Part shown: piece by piece, positions 44,882 to 52,399 of the stretch
How the letters are laid out: each line of letters starts with the position of its first letter
How positions within the stretch are numbered: position 1 is the first letter of the stretch
Source of the DNA: Alphaproteobacteria bacterium
Lineage (GTDB): Bacteria > Pseudomonadota > Alphaproteobacteria > Geminicoccales > Geminicoccaceae
DNA length: 64,000 bases
Reading direction: 5' to 3'
Assembly: GCA_026982705.1 (NCBI GenBank)
Contig: JALSGP010000039.1
Location: 62,001-126,000 of the forward strand
The notes under the pieces: generated by a model
What the model was told of the DNA's origin: nothing
Databases searched by the model: none
What the model saw: only the letters and a program-made list of their open reading frames with translations
Made by a program: the position numbers and the translations under genes

Positions 44882-46480
44882 ATGAACGTGGCCCGTCTCT
44901 TCGCCCGTCACGCCGGGCCGCGCGGTGGCGAGCCGGCGCTGGCCCTCGGCACGCGGCCGGTGGCCGACTGGCGCACCCTGTGCGAACGGGCCGCGCGGCG
45001 GGGCGAGGCGCTGGTGCGCACCTTTCGCCTCGCGCGCGGCGACCGCGTCGCCCTCTTCGCCCGCAACCGTCCGGAATATCTGGAGCTGCTGCTGGCCTGC
45101 TGGTGGGCGGGTCTGGTGCCGGTGCCCGTCAACGCCCGGCTGCATCCGGAGGAGCTGGCCTGGATCCTCGCCCACTCGGGCGCGCGGCTGCTGGCGGTGA
45201 GCGAGGACCTGGCGGGGCCGGCGGGGCGGCCGGAGGTGCCGGGTCTGCGCGCCGTCCTCGTCCTGGGCGGGCGCGAATGGGCGCGGCTCGCCACCGGCGA
45301 GGCGGGACCGCCGGCGGAGGTGGAGGGGGACGAGGTGGCCTGGCTCTTCTACACCTCCGGCACCACCGGCCGGCCCAAGGGGGCGACGATCACCCACCGC
45401 AATCTGCGGGCCATGGTCTGGGCCTACGGCATCGACGTGGATCGGCCGCGGGCGGGCGACGCCATCGTCCACGCCGCACCCCTCTCCCACGGCTCCGGCC
45501 TCTACGCGCTGCCGCTCGCGGCGGTGGGCGGCGTGCAGGTGATCCCGGAATCCGGCGGCTTCGATCCGGTGGAGGTGACGGCGCTGTGGCGGGCGTGGCG
45601 GGGCGTGCGCATGTTTGCCGCGCCCACCATGGTGCGGCGGCTGGTGCGGGCCGTGCGCGAGGGTGCGGGGGAGGTCGGCCATCTGGAGACGCTGGTCTAC
45701 GGCGGCGCCCCCATGTACCGGGCCGACCTCGACGAGGCCCACGCGGTGCTCGGCTTCCGCCTCGCCCAGATCTACGGCCAGGGCGAGAGCCCCATGACCA
45801 TCACCGCCATGGACCGCGACATGCATCGCCGTTTCGCCGCCGATCCCGCCCTCGCCCACCGCCTGGAGTCGGCGGGCGTGCCGCAGGTGGTGTGTCGGGT
45901 GGAGGTGTGGGACACGGACGGGCGACCCCGTCCCCCGGGCGAGATCGGCGAGATCGTGGTGCGCGGGCCCTCCGTGGTGCCGGGCTATTGGCGCGATCCC
46001 GAGGCCACCCGCCGGACCATGGGCGACGGCTGGCTGCGCACGGGCGATCTCGGCTGCTTCGACGCGGACGGTTTCCTCTACATCAAGGACCGGGCCAAGG
46101 ACCTGATCATCTCCGGCGGCGCCAACATCTATCCGCGGGAAGTGGAGGAGGTGCTGCTGCGCCATCCCGCCGTGCGGGAGGTGGCGGTGGTGGGACTGCC
46201 CGACCGCGAGTGGGGGGAGCGGGTGGTGGCCTGCGTGGTGGCGGCGCCGGGAACCACGGCGGCGGAGCTGGAGCGCCACTGCCTCGAGCACATGGCCCGC
46301 TACAAGCGCCCGCGCCGCTGGGTGTTCCTGGACGCGCTGCCCAAGAGCGCCTACGGCAAGATCCTCAAACGCGAGCTGCGGGCCCGGCTCCTGGCTTCAG
46401 GAGAGGGCGGCGGCGAGACGGGCGGCGAGGGCCGACGCGGGGACCAGCAGCCACACGGGCAGCACCCGCACGGCGAGTAG
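44882..46480 (+). CDS. AMP-dependent acyl-CoA synthetase/ligase
   Basis: A 532-residue adenylate-forming enzyme: P-loop YTSGTTGRPKGATITH, A5-type IYGQGESPMTIT, A7 GWLRTGDLG, A8 KDRAKDLIISGGANIYPREVEEVL, and the A10 lysine in PKSAYGKILKREL. It activates a carboxylic acid to its CoA ester; the substrate is not deducible. The natural end is near RARLLASG, but the frame runs on with a Gly/His-rich 25-residue tail that overlaps the 3' end of chrA by 84 bases. GGGGAGG precedes the ATG. Confidence 0.93.
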   Translation: MNVARLFARHAGPRGGEPALALGTRPVADWRTLCERAARRGEALVRTFRLARGDRVALFARNRPEYLELLLACWWAGLVPVPVNARLHPEELAWILAHSGARLLAVSEDLAGPAGRPEVPGLRAVLVLGGREWARLATGEAGPPAEVEGDEVAWLFYTSGTTGRPKGATITHRNLRAMVWAYGIDVDRPRAGDAIVHAAPLSHGSGLYALPLAAVGGVQVIPESGGFDPVEVTALWRAWRGVRMFAAPTMVRRLVRAVREGAGEVGHLETLVYGGAPMYRADLDEAHAVLGFRLAQIYGQGESPMTITAMDRDMHRRFAADPALAHRLESAGVPQVVCRVEVWDTDGRPRPPGEIGEIVVRGPSVVPGYWRDPEATRRTMGDGWLRTGDLGCFDADGFLYIKDRAKDLIISGGANIYPREVEEVLLRHPAVREVAVVGLPDREWGERVVACVVAAPGTTAAELERHCLEHMARYKRPRRWVFLDALPKSAYGKILKRELRARLLASGEGGGETGGEGRRGDQQPHGQHPHGE

Positions 46481-47563
46481 GGCGGCCAGCGCCAGCGGGA
46501 GCCCCGCCGGCGCGTCGAGCGCCCGCGGCAGCACCGGGTCCAGCAGCGCCGCCAGCAGCAGCCCCACCACCGCCGCCTCGATCCCGGCCAGCGCCCGCAC
46601 CACGGGCCGGTGGCGACGCAGGGCGGCCAGCAGCGGCAGGCCCGCCGCCACCAGCAGCAGCGAGGGCAGATAGACGGCGACCAGGGCCACCAGGGCGCCG
46701 GCGGGCCCGCCGCCCGTCGCCACCATCCCCAGATAGGCGGCGAGGCTCACGAGGGGGCCGGGTACCGCCTGGGCGAGGCCGTAACCGGCGAGGAACAGGG
46801 GCTCGGGGACCAGTCCCGGCGCCACCACCTCGTTGGCGAGGAGCGGCAGCACCACGTGGCCGCCGCCGAAGACCAGGGCGCCGGCACGGTAGAAGCGGTC
46901 GGCCAGCACCGCGAGGGGGCCGCCGGAACGGGCCGCGAGCGGCAGCAGCACCAGCAGCAGCAGGAACGTACCGAGCCACGGCAGCGCCCGCCGCGCCCGA
47001 CCCCCGTCGGCGGGCACCGCCTCCTCTCCCCGGGGCGGCAGCCACGCGCCGGCGACGGCGCCGGTGGCCAGCGCCAGCATCTGGCCGGTGGTCCCGCCGA
47101 GGACGCCCGCCAGCACCGCCGCCGCGATCACCAGGGCGAGCCGGCGGCCGTCGTCCCGAAGCGGCCACAGCATCCGCCCCCAGGCATCCACCACCACCGC
47201 GAGGGCGGCGATCTCGAGCCCGTCCAGCCAGGGGCGGGCGGCCTCGGGATCGAGGCGCAGCGCGAGGACGCCGGCCGCGGCCATCACCGTCGCCGCCGGC
47301 AGGACGAAGCCGAGCCAGGCGGCGAGCAGGCCCGCGAACCCCGCCCGGCCGTGGCCGATGGCCATGGCCACCTGGCTGGAGGCGGGCCCCGGCAGGAGCT
47401 GGGCGAGGGCCGTGTATTCGGCGAAGCGGCGCCCGTCCAGCCAGCCCAGATCCTCCACGAAACGGCGGCGAAAGAGGGCGAGATGGGCGACGGGACCGCC
47501 GAAACCCACGAGACCGAGGCGCAGGAACTGGAGGAAGACCTCCCCCACCGGTCCGGCCGTCAC
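46397..47563 (-). CDS. chrA: Chromate transporter ChrA (two-domain CHR family)
   Basis: A 388-residue membrane protein made of two CHR domains in tandem. Each has its signature: FGGPVAHLALFRRRFVEDLGWL and LPGPASSQVAM in the first half, FGGGHVVLPLLANEVV and VPGPLVSLAAYLG in the second. Long-chain CHR proteins expel chromate, coupled to the proton gradient. GTG 47563 has GGAGAGG upstream; the open frame beyond it runs antisense into the neighbouring gene and is rejected. Diverges from the beta-propeller gene. Confidence 0.92.
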   Translation of the reverse strand: MTAGPVGEVFLQFLRLGLVGFGGPVAHLALFRRRFVEDLGWLDGRRFAEYTALAQLLPGPASSQVAMAIGHGRAGFAGLLAAWLGFVLPAATVMAAAGVLALRLDPEAARPWLDGLEIAALAVVVDAWGRMLWPLRDDGRRLALVIAAAVLAGVLGGTTGQMLALATGAVAGAWLPPRGEEAVPADGGRARRALPWLGTFLLLLVLLPLAARSGGPLAVLADRFYRAGALVFGGGHVVLPLLANEVVAPGLVPEPLFLAGYGLAQAVPGPLVSLAAYLGMVATGGGPAGALVALVAVYLPSLLLVAAGLPLLAALRRHRPVVRALAGIEAAVVGLLLAALLDPVLPRALDAPAGLPLALAALLAVRVLPVWLLVPASALAARLAAALS

Positions 47564-47673
47564 GCCCTTCCTCTCCGCCGACGTCGCCGTCCGCCGAAGC
47601 ACGTCGACCGTATCTTGACCTTCCCCCTGGAGGAACGCCCACCTCCCGGGCGGAGCGACGGAGAGGACCCCCG

Positions 47674-48732
47674 ATGCCATCCGCCATGTCCCGTCCCCGG
47701 ATCCCGTGGCGTCCGGCCGTGGCCACGGCCCTCCTCGCCATGGTGGCCGCACCCGCCCTCGCGGGCCCGGTCTATCTGCCGCTGGGCAATGCCGACCGCC
47801 TGGCCGTCGTGGATCACGCCAGCGGTGAGGTGCGACGGATACTCGCGGATCTGCCCGCCCCCCACGGGGCGGCGCTGACGCCGGACGGCACCACCCTCGT
47901 GGTGGGGAGCTTCGCCGAACGGGAGGCGGACACGATGCCGCCGCGCCCGGCCGGCGTCGATCCGGCGGCCCACGCCCGTCACCATGCGAAGAAGCCCGCG
48001 GACGACGCGGGTGTGACCACTATCTCGCTGCTGGATCCCGCGACGGGCGAGGTGAGGCGGCGCGTCGACCTGGCGGGCGCGGTCCATCACGTGGCGGTGG
48101 ATCCCTCCGGCCGCTGGGCGGCGTTCACCCATCCCGGCTACGGTCGGGCGAGCGTCGTCGACCTCGCCGGCGGCGAGGCGGTGCTGCGGATCCCCACGGG
48201 CGAGGGCCCCAACTATCTCGTCTTCTCGCCCGACGGCCGGCGCCTCTATGTGGGCAATTCCGGTGACGACACCGTCACGGTCCTGCGGGTCGGCACGTGG
48301 ACGGTGGCGGGACGCTTCCGTCTGCCCGTGGCCCCCGGTCACATGGCCCTCTCCCCCGACGGCGGCCGGCTCTACGTGGCGGATGCCGCCGGCGGCACCG
48401 TGCTGGCGGTGGCCACCGAGGACGGTGCCGTGCTCGCCCGCCGGGATCTGGGCGAGGCCCTGCACGGGCTCGCGCTGGCCCCCGACGGCGGCACCGTCTT
48501 CGTCGCCGTCACCGGCGGCGATCGGCTGGTGGCACTGGATGCGGCGGACCTGACGGTCCGGGAGGAGCGACGTTTCGCCGCCCCCTATCACGTGACGGTG
48601 GTGACGGACGGCGGGCGGCTCATGGTCTCGAGCGCGGCCGAACCGGTGCTCCACGTCTGGGATCTCGGAGATCTCGACCATGTGGCGGCGGTGCGGCTGG
48701 ACGGCATCGGCCATCAGGCGGCCCACCTCTGA
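47674..48732 (+). CDS. Exported YncE-like beta-propeller protein with His-rich loop
   Basis: A 352-residue secreted protein. An N-terminal signal peptide (RPAVATALLAMVAAPALAG) precedes YVTN/WD-like blades of about 42 residues: DHASGEVRR, DPATGEVRRRVDL, VDLAGGEAVLRIPTGEGPNYLVFSPDGRRLYVGNSGDDTV, and LSPDGGRLYVADAAGGTV. A loop near residues 95-105 is His-rich (AHARHHAKK), and VHHVAVDP follows; together with the adjacent chrA this hints at metal handling, but that is a guess. Binding partner unknown. Start ATG 47674 or the Met five codons on. Confidence 0.82.
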   Translation: MPSAMSRPRIPWRPAVATALLAMVAAPALAGPVYLPLGNADRLAVVDHASGEVRRILADLPAPHGAALTPDGTTLVVGSFAEREADTMPPRPAGVDPAAHARHHAKKPADDAGVTTISLLDPATGEVRRRVDLAGAVHHVAVDPSGRWAAFTHPGYGRASVVDLAGGEAVLRIPTGEGPNYLVFSPDGRRLYVGNSGDDTVTVLRVGTWTVAGRFRLPVAPGHMALSPDGGRLYVADAAGGTVLAVATEDGAVLARRDLGEALHGLALAPDGGTVFVAVTGGDRLVALDAADLTVREERRFAAPYHVTVVTDGGRLMVSSAAEPVLHVWDLGDLDHVAAVRLDGIGHQAAHL

Positions 48733-48759
48733 GGAGGGTGACGCCACGCCCCGCGCCCC

Positions 48760-49587
48760 TCATCCCCCGCCCATCCCTTCCCCGTCCCGCCGGCGCGGCG
48801 GCAGCGTCGGATGCGGTCCGGCGACGACGGGGAAGGTGGTGAGCGTGCCGTCGGCAGCCAGGCGGTGGAGGAGGGCCGCCGGCGGCTCCGCCACGAAGCG
48901 GCGCACGCCTTCCCGGTCCAGCATCTCCTCGGCGCAGGTGAAGGCGGTGGAGGGCGCGGTGAGGAGCGGCGCACCGGCGAAGCGGGCGACGGCGAAGCGG
49001 TGGAGGTGGCCGGCGAGGACGGCGCGAAGCCGCGTATCCGCGGCGGCCACCGTCTCCTCCAGCGCCGCGCCGTCCACGAGACCGATGCGGTCCATGTGGG
49101 GGAGCCCCAGCGCCCGCGGCGGATGGTGGAGAGCGAGCAGCACCGGCTCCGCCGTGGCCGCGAGGCGTTCGGCGAGCCAGCGGCGCTGATCCTCGCCCAC
49201 CTCGCCGTCGAGTCGACCCGGCATCAGGGTGTCGAGGCCCAGCAGGCGCACGGGACCCACCGGCAGGTCCAGCAGCAGTCGCCCGTCGCGGTGCACCCGT
49301 CCGGGGACGTCGGGAAAGGCGGCCGTCAGCAGGGTGCGGTCGTCGTGGTTGCCGGCGAGCGGCAGCACCGGCACCCCGAGATCCGCGAGGGCCCCGGCCA
49401 GGAAGGCATAGGCGGCGGGATCCTCCTCGCCCACCAGATCCCCTGTCACCAGCACCAGATCCGGCCGCGGCCCGTGCCGCCCGACATGCGCCAGAAGGCG
49501 CAGCAGGCGGGCGTTGGCGTCGAGGACATCCCACAGCAGCCGCCCGGGAACGGTGACGTGGGGATCGGAGATCTGCAGCAGCCACAT
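48760..49587 (-). CDS. Metallophosphoesterase, CpdA-like
   Basis: A 275-residue calcineurin-like phosphoesterase. Metal motifs in order: DPHV (D-x-H), GDLVGEED, GNHDD, HHPP, and GHLHRFAVARF. The pattern, size and LITGD-like opening LLQISDPHVTVPGRLL resemble CpdA, the class III 3',5'-cAMP phosphodiesterase, but related enzymes cleave glycerophosphodiesters, so the substrate is uncertain. It lies nine bases past the CoxG start-to-stop unit on the same strand. Confidence 0.88.
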   Translation of the reverse strand: MWLLQISDPHVTVPGRLLWDVLDANARLLRLLAHVGRHGPRPDLVLVTGDLVGEEDPAAYAFLAGALADLGVPVLPLAGNHDDRTLLTAAFPDVPGRVHRDGRLLLDLPVGPVRLLGLDTLMPGRLDGEVGEDQRRWLAERLAATAEPVLLALHHPPRALGLPHMDRIGLVDGAALEETVAAADTRLRAVLAGHLHRFAVARFAGAPLLTAPSTAFTCAEEMLDREGVRRFVAEPPAALLHRLAADGTLTTFPVVAGPHPTLPPRRRDGEGMGGG

Positions 49588-49596
49588 GGCCGCGGA

Positions 49597-50217
49597 TCAG
49601 GAGGGGGCCAGCAGCCACAGCAGGATCAGCACCAGCACCACCACCCCCACGAGCCAGGGCAACGGCCGCTGGTACCAGGCGAGGGGCGCCTCGGCCGGCG
49701 GGGGCGGTGGCGCCGCCGGTGCCGCCTCGGGCGCGGTTTCGGCGGCGGGCGCCGCTTCGGCGGCCGCGGGCCGCGCCGCCTCGCCCACGATCTCGGCGAA
49801 GCGGGCGAAGAAGGCGTCGGCCATCTTCCTGGCGGTGCCCTGGATCAGCCGCGAGCCGATCTGGGCGAGCTTGCCGCCGACGCTGGCTTCGGCGCGATAG
49901 CGCAGCACCGTGACGCCGTCCTCCTCCGCCAGCTCCACCCGCGCCCGGCCGCGGGCGAAACCGGCGGCCCCGCCCTTGCCCTCGCCCACCAGCACGTAGC
50001 TCCGGGGAGGATCCAGTTCGGTGAGCTGCACCCGGCCGGTGAACCGGGCCCGGACGGGCCCCACCTGGGCCAGCACCCGCGCCTCGAACTCGGTGTCGGA
50101 GATCCGTTTCATCTCCTCGCAGCCGGGGATGGAGCGGCGCAGGATCTCGGGATCGTTGAGGGCCTCCCACACCCGCTGGCGCGGGGCCGGGATACGGTAC
50201 TCGCCGGTGAATTCCAT
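49597..50217 (-). CDS. coxG: CoxG-family SRPBCC protein with C-terminal membrane anchor
   Basis: A 206-residue protein. The SRPBCC domain (MEFTGEYRIPAPRQRVWEALNDPEILRRSIPGCEEM, then GPVRARFTGRVQL and YRAEASVGGKLAQIGSRLI) is the CoxG/DUF-type hydrophobic-ligand fold. An Ala/Pro linker leads to a single C-terminal helix (PWLVGVVVLVLILLWLL) that anchors it to the membrane. CoxG tethers CO dehydrogenase-type enzymes and carries quinone in the known system, so it may serve the two CoxL-type subunits of this window, although it lies 17 kb away from the nearer one. GGGAGG precedes the ATG. Confidence 0.88.
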   Translation of the reverse strand: MEFTGEYRIPAPRQRVWEALNDPEILRRSIPGCEEMKRISDTEFEARVLAQVGPVRARFTGRVQLTELDPPRSYVLVGEGKGGAAGFARGRARVELAEEDGVTVLRYRAEASVGGKLAQIGSRLIQGTARKMADAFFARFAEIVGEAARPAAAEAAPAAETAPEAAPAAPPPPPAEAPLAWYQRPLPWLVGVVVLVLILLWLLAPS

Positions 50218-50305
50218 GCCTCGCCTCCCGCCGGGACGGTCGCCGTGCGGCTGGATACCCGGCCGCCCGGGCGCTGTCGAGGGACGGGCCCCCGGCGGTG
50301 CCGGC

Positions 50306-50334
50306 TTGCGGCGCGCCCGCGGCGGACCTAGCTT
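50306..50334 (+). promoter_or_regulatory. Promoter of tRNA-Thr
   Basis: TTGCGG (50306-50311) and TAGCTT (50329-50334) are separated by 17 bases and the tRNA starts nine bases later. Match to consensus is only partial, but spacing and position are right. Confidence 0.5.
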
Positions 50335-50342
50335 GCAGTCGG

Positions 50343-50415
50343 GCCGGCGTAGCTCAATCGGCAGAGCACCCGCCTTGTAAGCGGGGGGTTGGGGGTTCGA
50401 CTCCCTCCGCCGGCA
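50343..50415 (+). tRNA. tRNA-Thr (anticodon UGU)
   Basis: Full cloverleaf on the plus strand: acceptor GCCGGCG/CGCCGGC, discriminator A, D-arm AGCTCAATCGGCAGAGC, anticodon arm CCCGC-CTTGTAA-GCGGG giving UGU (reads ACA), T-loop GGTTCGACT. The following bases are CCG, so the CCA end is added enzymatically. Confidence 0.97.
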
Positions 50416-50453
50416 CCGATGCCGGCCGTTCCGCGTGCCGCGGGCGGCGGAGG

Positions 50454-51170
50454 TCAGGATCCCAGCAGCTGCCACAGGGAGCGCGCCGTCACCTCGAGAC
50501 CGACGGCGACGGCGGCGAGACCGGTGGCGGTGCGGAGGGCGCGGGCGAGACGGGTGGTGCGGCGCGCCGACCAGCCGAGGGGGAAGGCCAGCACCAGGCT
50601 CAGCAGCCCCATGCCGAGGATGGACCCGACTCCGAACAGGGCCATATAGCCGAGCGCCGACGGCAGCGAGCCGGTGGTCCCCGCCACCAGCACCACCAGC
50701 GGTCCCGAACCGGCGAGGCCGTGGAGGAGTCCCACGGCGAAGGCGCGCCAGGGCGGACCCGGCGGGTGTTCGTGACGATGATGGGCGGGATCGTGGGGCC
50801 CCCGTTCGCCCGCATGGCTGTGGAAGTGCAGATGCCAGCGGCCGTCGCCGTGGTGGTGGAAATGGGCATGGATGCGTTCCGCCCGCAGGCGCCGCAGCAC
50901 CGCGAGACCAAGCCAGGCCACCACCAGCCCCACCGCCAGGTCCACCCACAGACCGAAGCGTTCGGAGAGCGCCCAGCCGAAGGCCACCGCGCCGCCGCTC
51001 ACCAGGAACAGGATGGCGGTGTGGCCCACGCCCCAGAACACGCCGTACTGGACGATGCGCCTCCGGCGCCGCTCGCGGCTCGCCAGCGCCGCCACCGCCG
51101 CCACGTGATCCGCCTCCAGCGCGTGGCGCAGACCGGTCAAGAGGCCGAGGAGGAGGAGGCTCCAGGTCAC
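50454..51170 (-). CDS. Nickel permease (NiCoT/UreH-like) of the hydrogenase locus
   Basis: A 238-residue polytopic membrane protein with about six hydrophobic segments. The first helix pair holds RHALEADHVAAVAAL, the HX4DH nickel/cobalt-transporter signature. The central loop is strikingly His-rich (HAHFHHHGDGRWHLHFHSHAGE then HHRHEHPPG), as in UreH/RcnA-type metal permeases. Nickel import for hydrogenase is the natural role: it overlaps hypB by four bases (GTGA). Direction (import or export) is inferred from context. This is the last gene of the locus. Confidence 0.87.
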   Translation of the reverse strand: MTWSLLLLGLLTGLRHALEADHVAAVAALASRERRRRRIVQYGVFWGVGHTAILFLVSGGAVAFGWALSERFGLWVDLAVGLVVAWLGLAVLRRLRAERIHAHFHHHGDGRWHLHFHSHAGERGPHDPAHHRHEHPPGPPWRAFAVGLLHGLAGSGPLVVLVAGTTGSLPSALGYMALFGVGSILGMGLLSLVLAFPLGWSARRTTRLARALRTATGLAAVAVGLEVTARSLWQLLGS

Positions 51171-52027
51171 CGCCCCACCTCCCCGTCGAGGAGCACCCGC
51201 GGCGCCCGGGCGCGGATCCGCCGGTGGCGCTCCTCCAGCCAGCCGATGAGCCCCTCGAGACCGGTCCCGTCGGGGGCGCAGATCTCCATCCAGGGGCATC
51301 CCGGGGCCACCGCGTCCAGGGCGGCCGCGAAGGCGTCGCGGTCGAAGCCCAGAGGCCCCAGGAGATCGGCCTTCGCCAGCAGGACCAGATCGGCCGAGCG
51401 GAAGATATGGGGATATTTGAGGGGCTTGTCCTCGCCCTCGGTGGGCGAGGCCAGCACCAGACGCACGCTCTCGCCAAGATCGAAGAGGGCCGGGCAGACC
51501 AGATTGCCCACATTCTCGATCATCAGCCACGATCCCGCCGTCGGTGCCAGTTCGGCCACCGCACGGGCCACCATGGCGGCGTCGAGATGGCAGCCGGTGC
51601 CGGTGTTGACCTGGACCACCGGCGCCCCGGCCGCGCGGATCCGGGCGCCGTCGCGATCGGTGGCCTGATCGCCCTCGACGACGAAGACGGGGACCCGCGG
51701 CCCGAGGCGCGGGACGAGCGCCTCCAAGAGGGTCGTCTTGCCGGCCCCGGGGCCGCCCAGAAGGTTGACCGCGAGGATCTCGCGTCCGGCGAAGAAGGCG
51801 CGGTTGCGCGCCGCCAGCCGGTCGTTCTCGGCGAGAATGCGGGCCTCCAGCCGTTCCTCGGGACCGGAGGTCCCGTCGGAGGCGTTCGCGACGTGCCGAT
51901 GCTCCGGAGGATGGGGATGGTGGTGGTGAGGGTGGGGGTGATGGGAGGGACGATCCTCTTCCCCCACCCCCGCGCCCGGCCGCCGGATCACCGCCTCTCC
52001 CTCGCCACAGCCGCAGTGCCCGCACAT
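51167..52027 (-). CDS. hypB: Hydrogenase nickel incorporation GTPase HypB
   Basis: HypB supplies nickel to the large subunit in a GTP-dependent step. The 286-residue protein begins MCGHCGCGEG, the N-terminal high-affinity nickel motif, and has a His-rich segment near residues 27-44 (SHHPHPHHHHPHPPEHRH) for nickel storage. The GTPase core is standard: P-loop LLGGPGAGKTTLLEAL, EGDQATDRDGARIR, GTGCHLDAAMV, IENVGNLVCPALFDLGE, KADLLGPLGFD. Its 5' end overlaps the 3' end of hypA by 40 bases. Confidence 0.96.
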   Translation of the reverse strand: MCGHCGCGEGEAVIRRPGAGVGEEDRPSHHPHPHHHHPHPPEHRHVANASDGTSGPEERLEARILAENDRLAARNRAFFAGREILAVNLLGGPGAGKTTLLEALVPRLGPRVPVFVVEGDQATDRDGARIRAAGAPVVQVNTGTGCHLDAAMVARAVAELAPTAGSWLMIENVGNLVCPALFDLGESVRLVLASPTEGEDKPLKYPHIFRSADLVLLAKADLLGPLGFDRDAFAAALDAVAPGCPWMEICAPDGTGLEGLIGWLEERHRRIRARAPRVLLDGEVGR

Positions 52028-52398
52028 GATCCATCTCCTCCCTCCGCCGGAGCGGCGCCGGCTCCGGCCTCCACCAGTTCGAAGCCCGTCACCAGCAGCT
52101 CTTCGCCGGTCAGCCGCCGGAACCGCCGACTGCCGCAGGGACAGGGGGTGAAGGGGGCATCCTGGACGAATTCGGCCCCGCAGGCGAGACACGACGCCCG
52201 TCCCTCCGGTTCCTCGACCACCAGCTCCGCGCCCTCCACCACCGTGCCCTCCGCCACCAGGGGGAAGCAGAAGCGCACGGCGTCCACCATGACGCCGGCG
52301 AGACGGCCGATGCGCAGGTGCACCCGCCGCACCCGGCGACCGCCGGCGCGTTCGGCGACGATGGCGACGATGCTGCGGGTGAGGGCGAGTTCGTGAAT
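51988..52398 (-). CDS. hypA: Hydrogenase nickel-chaperone HypA with a probable AUU start
   Basis: HypA passes nickel to the hydrogenase large subunit. From the first codon I propose, the protein reads [M]HELALTRSIVAIVAER, the classical HypA N-terminus whose His2 binds nickel. That codon is ATT; no ATG, GTG or TTG occurs in frame upstream before homology begins, and the first in-frame GTG (52332) would delete the first 22 residues including His2. GAGGA lies about ten bases before the ATT, one base after the hypE stop. The zinc site is CLAC...CPCG: the second pair is C-x-C, not the more usual C-x-x-C. Residues ~117-136 are an unusual Ala/Gly-rich tail overlapping hypB. Confidence 0.86.
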   Translation of the reverse strand: MHELALTRSIVAIVAERAGGRRVRRVHLRIGRLAGVMVDAVRFCFPLVAEGTVVEGAELVVEEPEGRASCLACGAEFVQDAPFTPCPCGSRRFRRLTGEELLVTGFELVEAGAGAAPAEGGDGSCAGTAAVARERR

Positions 52399-52399
52399 C

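Noticed and set aside
44980-47673. Large N-terminal extension of the beta-propeller protein
   Set aside because: The upstream open frame lies across the acyl-CoA synthetase and antisense to chrA and is Arg/Pro/Gly-rich. A signal peptide begins at 47674.
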